Positions 61,522 through 64,000 of a stretch of DNA of 64,000 bases are shown in pieces. Both the position numbers and the translations under genes were made by a program. This DNA comes from JAZOTM01 sp045657625 (GTDB lineage Bacteria; Bacillota; Clostridia; Lachnospirales; Lachnospiraceae). The DNA is taken from positions 1 to 64,000 of the forward strand of contig JAZOTM010000010.1 of the NCBI GenBank assembly GCA_045657625.1, in the 5' to 3' direction. The notes beneath the pieces are model-generated. The model ran no database searches, was not told the DNA's origin, and saw only the letters and a program-made list of their open reading frames with translations. How positions within the stretch are numbered: the first letter of the stretch is position 1; every line of letters starts with the position of its first letter.

Positions 61522-62511
61522 CTAGTTCTCCTTTATTGTCAGCAACAAAAGCTCCATTGTCAGCTCATAATTTACATTCGCTTCTAATCGTCTTCTGGCT
61601 TTTTCCACAGCCTCAAGAATCGTTTCTATCCCCTGATAGGAGCTTTTTTCTGCTTGTTTTCTAATATCGTAAACCTCATCCCGAAAGACAAGTTGATCTA
61701 CTTCCATAGTCGCTTTATATAATAACACATCTCGAAACCAAATTAAGATGAAATCAAAATATTCCTGGATGGTTAATTTGTATTCTTCCAGCTGTTTTAC
61801 GCCCATAATCAATTCCCAGACTTCCATATCCGGCAATCGCTTAATCAACTGGACTACCGATTGACGCATTTCATTAAAATCTTCGGAGGAAGCCAACTGA
61901 ATGGCTCTTCCCACATTTCCTTGTGCAAATGCCACACAAATATTGGCGTCGTAATCCGGCACCTTATAGTCTTCCATCAAACATTTCTTGATATCCTCAT
62001 CTCGTACTGCTCGCAAATCCAGGCGCACGCAACGAGACAAAATCGTTGGTAAAAATAAGTCCGCATTGGTGGTCAAAAGTAAAATTACCGCATATTTCGG
62101 AGGTTCTTCAATGGTTTTCAAAATTGCATTTTGAGCCTGAACATTCATTTTTTCCGCCTCGTCCACTATGTAAACCTTGTAAGGGCTGGCATATGGCTTT
62201 ATATCAATGGTGTTATTGATCTGCTCACGCACTTCGTCAACGGAAATCACATTTGGCTTTTCGTGACGTACATAGATAATGTCCGGCTGATTGTGATGAG
62301 ACGCTTGTATACAAGACTTACACTCTCCGCAAGGCTCTGTGCCTCCCTTTTCACACTGCAAGGTTTGCGCAAATGCTTCTGCCAGCATCATTTTTCCGGA
62401 CAAATTCTGTCCGTTTAAAATATATGCATGACTCACCTTTCCATTGGAAATACCCATTTTTAAATGTTCTATAATACTTTTATGTCCAATAATCTCTGTA
62501 AATCCTGCCAT
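61522..62511 (-). CDS. holB: DNA polymerase III delta' subunit
   Basis: Clamp-loader subunit. The 329 residues have the AAA+ start AYILNGQNLSGKMMLAEAFAQTLQCE, a zinc site with CEKGGTEPCGECKSC, and IVDEAEKMNVQAQNAILKTIEEPP, ILLLTTNADLFLPTILSRCVRLDL. The P-loop is poor, as usual for delta'. It lies between yaaR and ricT. Confidence 0.94.
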   Translation of the reverse strand: MAGFTEIIGHKSIIEHLKMGISNGKVSHAYILNGQNLSGKMMLAEAFAQTLQCEKGGTEPCGECKSCIQASHHNQPDIIYVRHEKPNVISVDEVREQINNTIDIKPYASPYKVYIVDEAEKMNVQAQNAILKTIEEPPKYAVILLLTTNADLFLPTILSRCVRLDLRAVRDEDIKKCLMEDYKVPDYDANICVAFAQGNVGRAIQLASSEDFNEMRQSVVQLIKRLPDMEVWELIMGVKQLEEYKLTIQEYFDFILIWFRDVLLYKATMEVDQLVFRDEVYDIRKQAEKSSYQGIETILEAVEKARRRLEANVNYELTMELLLLTIKEN

Positions 62512-62526
62512 AACGTCGACTCTTTC

Positions 62527-62967
62527 TTACGTAATAATATCAATCAGCAAACCTTCGATTTCACCGATTCGCTTTAATATATCCAGATGATTTTTCTCAT
62601 CTTCCATTAATTCTTTGGCCAATTCATCCAAATTGGCATCTATCAGCTTGATAATTCCATATACACGGTGGCGTCCCTTACGATCCAAAAAATTCTCTCT
62701 GGAAAATTCATGGGAACGATTCACAATTTCATTCAAAAACTCTTTGATCTGGCCGCGATATTTCTTTAACTCACGGATATCCATATGCTTGGCAATTAAA
62801 TTGCCCTGCACGGAAATATCCTTTAACATCACATTCAGTTTTTCCTGTAAATCCGCATCCTCAATGGCACTGGTCAATGTGAATTTAAAGCTGTCATCGG
62901 TATTATCTACTTTTTGTGTTTGCGAGGTCTGTTGTACCCCTTGTGTTTCTCCAATTCGAATCGCCAT
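62527..62967 (-). CDS. YaaR-family (DUF327) protein
   Basis: A 146-residue helical protein, MAIRIGETQGVQQTSQ..., with DUF327 features (DISVQGNLIAKHMDIRELKKYRGQIKEFLNEI; IYGIIKLIDANLDELAKELM-like near the end). The function is unknown. Its place upstream of holB is the Bacillus position of yaaR. It begins with an AAAGGAGTATCC site. Confidence 0.9.
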   Translation of the reverse strand: MAIRIGETQGVQQTSQTQKVDNTDDSFKFTLTSAIEDADLQEKLNVMLKDISVQGNLIAKHMDIRELKKYRGQIKEFLNEIVNRSHEFSRENFLDRKGRHRVYGIIKLIDANLDELAKELMEDEKNHLDILKRIGEIEGLLIDIIT

Positions 62968-62986
62968 AGGATACTCCTTTCGATTC

Positions 62987-63574
62987 TTACATATTTTCTA
63001 AACAATAACTCTTTACTTTTTCTACTGTATCCTGCAAATGATCATTTAAAAATCGAAGTGTTACCTCCGCATTTTTTAAGTTTTCTTCGGAAAAATCCTC
63101 TTCATCTGCCAGGAAACGACGGCACATTTCCGCATATTTCGGGAATTCTTCGCTGCGTTCTCGATCCAAAGCACGCTGTAAACGAATGCCATCATCTATT
63201 TCTATATAAATCGGCAAAACTTGGTCTTTTCCAAAGTAATGTCGCATTTTTTCATAAGCTTCCAAAGTTCCAATCACCAAGTAATTTCCTTTTTCCAAGT
63301 CCACCTGGCCATCATCTACCGTAAAATACTTCCAAACACCAAGTACCGTGTCATAACTGCGTACTTCCACAACCTTATTTTCTGCGGTAAGCTGGTCTAA
63401 TTTTGCTTCATCCACAAAAAAATATTCCACACCATCCACTTCATTGACCCGAATCGGTCTTGTCGTATACGGAACAATTCGGCGCAAATCCAGTTCCTCA
63501 TCTGCAATCAATCTTTTATAAATCGTATCTTTTCCTGAGGAGCTTTTCCCCATTAAACAAAAAATCTTTCCCAT
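62987..63574 (-). CDS. Guanylate-kinase-like protein in the tmk position
   Basis: A 195-residue protein with the guanylate kinase fold. The P-loop is GKSSSGKDT (Gly9-Thr17), and TTRPIRVNEVDGVEYFFVD matches the GMP-binding segment. The family's GNYYGT motif is missing; here it reads RSYDTVLGVWKYF. It may therefore act on another substrate. In Bacillus this place in the yaa block holds thymidylate kinase. A canonical gmk probably lies elsewhere in the genome. I give no symbol for that reason. Confidence 0.75.
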   Translation of the reverse strand: MGKIFCLMGKSSSGKDTIYKRLIADEELDLRRIVPYTTRPIRVNEVDGVEYFFVDEAKLDQLTAENKVVEVRSYDTVLGVWKYFTVDDGQVDLEKGNYLVIGTLEAYEKMRHYFGKDQVLPIYIEIDDGIRLQRALDRERSEEFPKYAEMCRRFLADEEDFSEENLKNAEVTLRFLNDHLQDTVEKVKSYCLENM

Positions 63575-63603
63575 GTCTGTCTCTTTTCTAAAGGTTACCT
63601 TTT

Positions 63604-63632
63604 AGTATACTCTAAAATGCCCTATTTCACAA
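63604..63632 (-). promoter_or_regulatory. Predicted promoter at the end of the decarboxylase gene
   Basis: TTGTGA (63627-63632) and TATACT (63604-63609) with 17-base spacing on the minus strand; it would start the kinase-like, yaaR, holB, ricT transcript. An inverted repeat TTTTAG/CTAAAA flanks the -10. Confidence 0.6.
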
Positions 63633-64000
63633 CGTTTAGGGCGGATAAAGACGCATCGAGAGGCCCCTGCACTTCGTATCCTTTTTTCTTTAAATTCACT
63701 ATTTTTTGAAGCAAATCACCCTCCAGGATTTCCCCCGGTGTCACCAACGGTATCCCCGGTGGATATAAATAAATGTATTCTCCGGATACACAACCCGCTG
63801 CTTCCTGTAATGGAACTGTTGTTTTTACAGCATCCTCAGACTCATAGATTTCCAGAGTTTTCTCCCGCGCTCGATACAGAGAAACCGGTAACATCGGCAT
63901 CTTTTTTCCTGCTTCCAGTTCCCGATCCAGTTCATGTAACGCCTGTAACAAGCGTTGGAACCCCTCCGGAAAATCGTAAATACTGGTCATAGCTGTCACA
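63622..64000 (-). CDS. Orn/Lys/Arg decarboxylase family protein (partial, C-terminal end)
   Basis: The last 125 residues of a PLP-dependent decarboxylase or aminotransferase of the Orn/Lys/Arg family; the catalytic domain is off the right edge. The signature GEYIYLYPPGIPLVTPGEILEGDLL is the C-terminal domain. In Bacillus the same place upstream of tmk holds yaaO. The GTG at the edge is not a real start. Substrate unknown. Confidence 0.85.
   Translation of the reverse strand, partial: VTAMTSIYDFPEGFQRLLQALHELDRELEAGKKMPMLPVSLYRAREKTLEIYESEDAVKTTVPLQEAAGCVSGEYIYLYPPGIPLVTPGEILEGDLLQKIVNLKKKGYEVQGPLDASLSALNVVK

Overview
The window is a low-GC chromosomal segment of a Clostridia bacterium, most likely a member of the Lachnospiraceae. 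The evidence is gene content and order: an F-type ATP synthase operon downstream of a sua5/ywlE-like/upp block, a yaaR-holB-ricT-rsmI block, MecA, GdpP, and typical AGGAGG ribosome sites. I see no phage, insertion sequence, CRISPR array or rRNA. One tRNA gene is present (Pro, anticodon GGG). Most genes lie on the minus strand.

Layout. 1-6340: ATP synthase operon (atpI-like genes, atpB, E, F, H, A, G, and atpD cut by the left edge), behind a good promoter at 6312-6339; the c subunit carries a sodium-type ion-binding signature. 6420-9107: dCMP deaminase, upp, a YwlE-like protein lacking the catalytic Cys, and sua5, then tRNA-Pro. 9411-21099: galM, a 2513-residue wall-anchored adhesin with Ig-like and CnaB/SpaA-like domains, a membrane-anchored GH18 protein and a small soluble protein kinase. 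21326-26748: mecA, a DUF1858 protein, ferredoxin, then dnaB, rplI and gdpP.

26983-31240: an OFA-type MFS carrier and an old-yellow-enzyme/enoate reductase in one operon, with a LysR regulator upstream. 31335-33310: a hypothetical protein, an EAL phosphodiesterase and a DUF1294 membrane protein. 33411-37628: thiW-thiM-thiE-thiD-thiC behind a TPP riboswitch; the operon can make the pyrimidine half of thiamine and salvage the thiazole half. 37838-42249: a chemoreceptor, an EamA-type permease and a MATE exporter with a divergent LysR gene. 43206-50684: a cytoplasmic rhamnoside-use locus (GH2, GH78, GPH symporter) with a divergent TetR gene. 50714-51889: a lipoprotein hydrolase with a strange low-complexity insert.

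52139-64000: a continuous minus-strand run. It starts upstream with a decarboxylase (cut by the right edge), then a guanylate-kinase-like gene, yaaR, holB, ricT, a tRNA methyltransferase, lgt, rsmI, aroB, an orphan membrane protein, azlCD, a sirtuin, DUF951, and rpsF-ssb-rpsR.

The most unusual signals are: intrinsic terminators for minus-strand genes placed inside the coding sequence of convergent plus-strand genes, one using G-U pairs so that it forms well in only one strand's RNA; the YwlE-like protein that has lost both catalytic residues; and a signal-peptide-like hydrophobic stretch buried in the giant adhesin. I found no clearly new multi-gene system.
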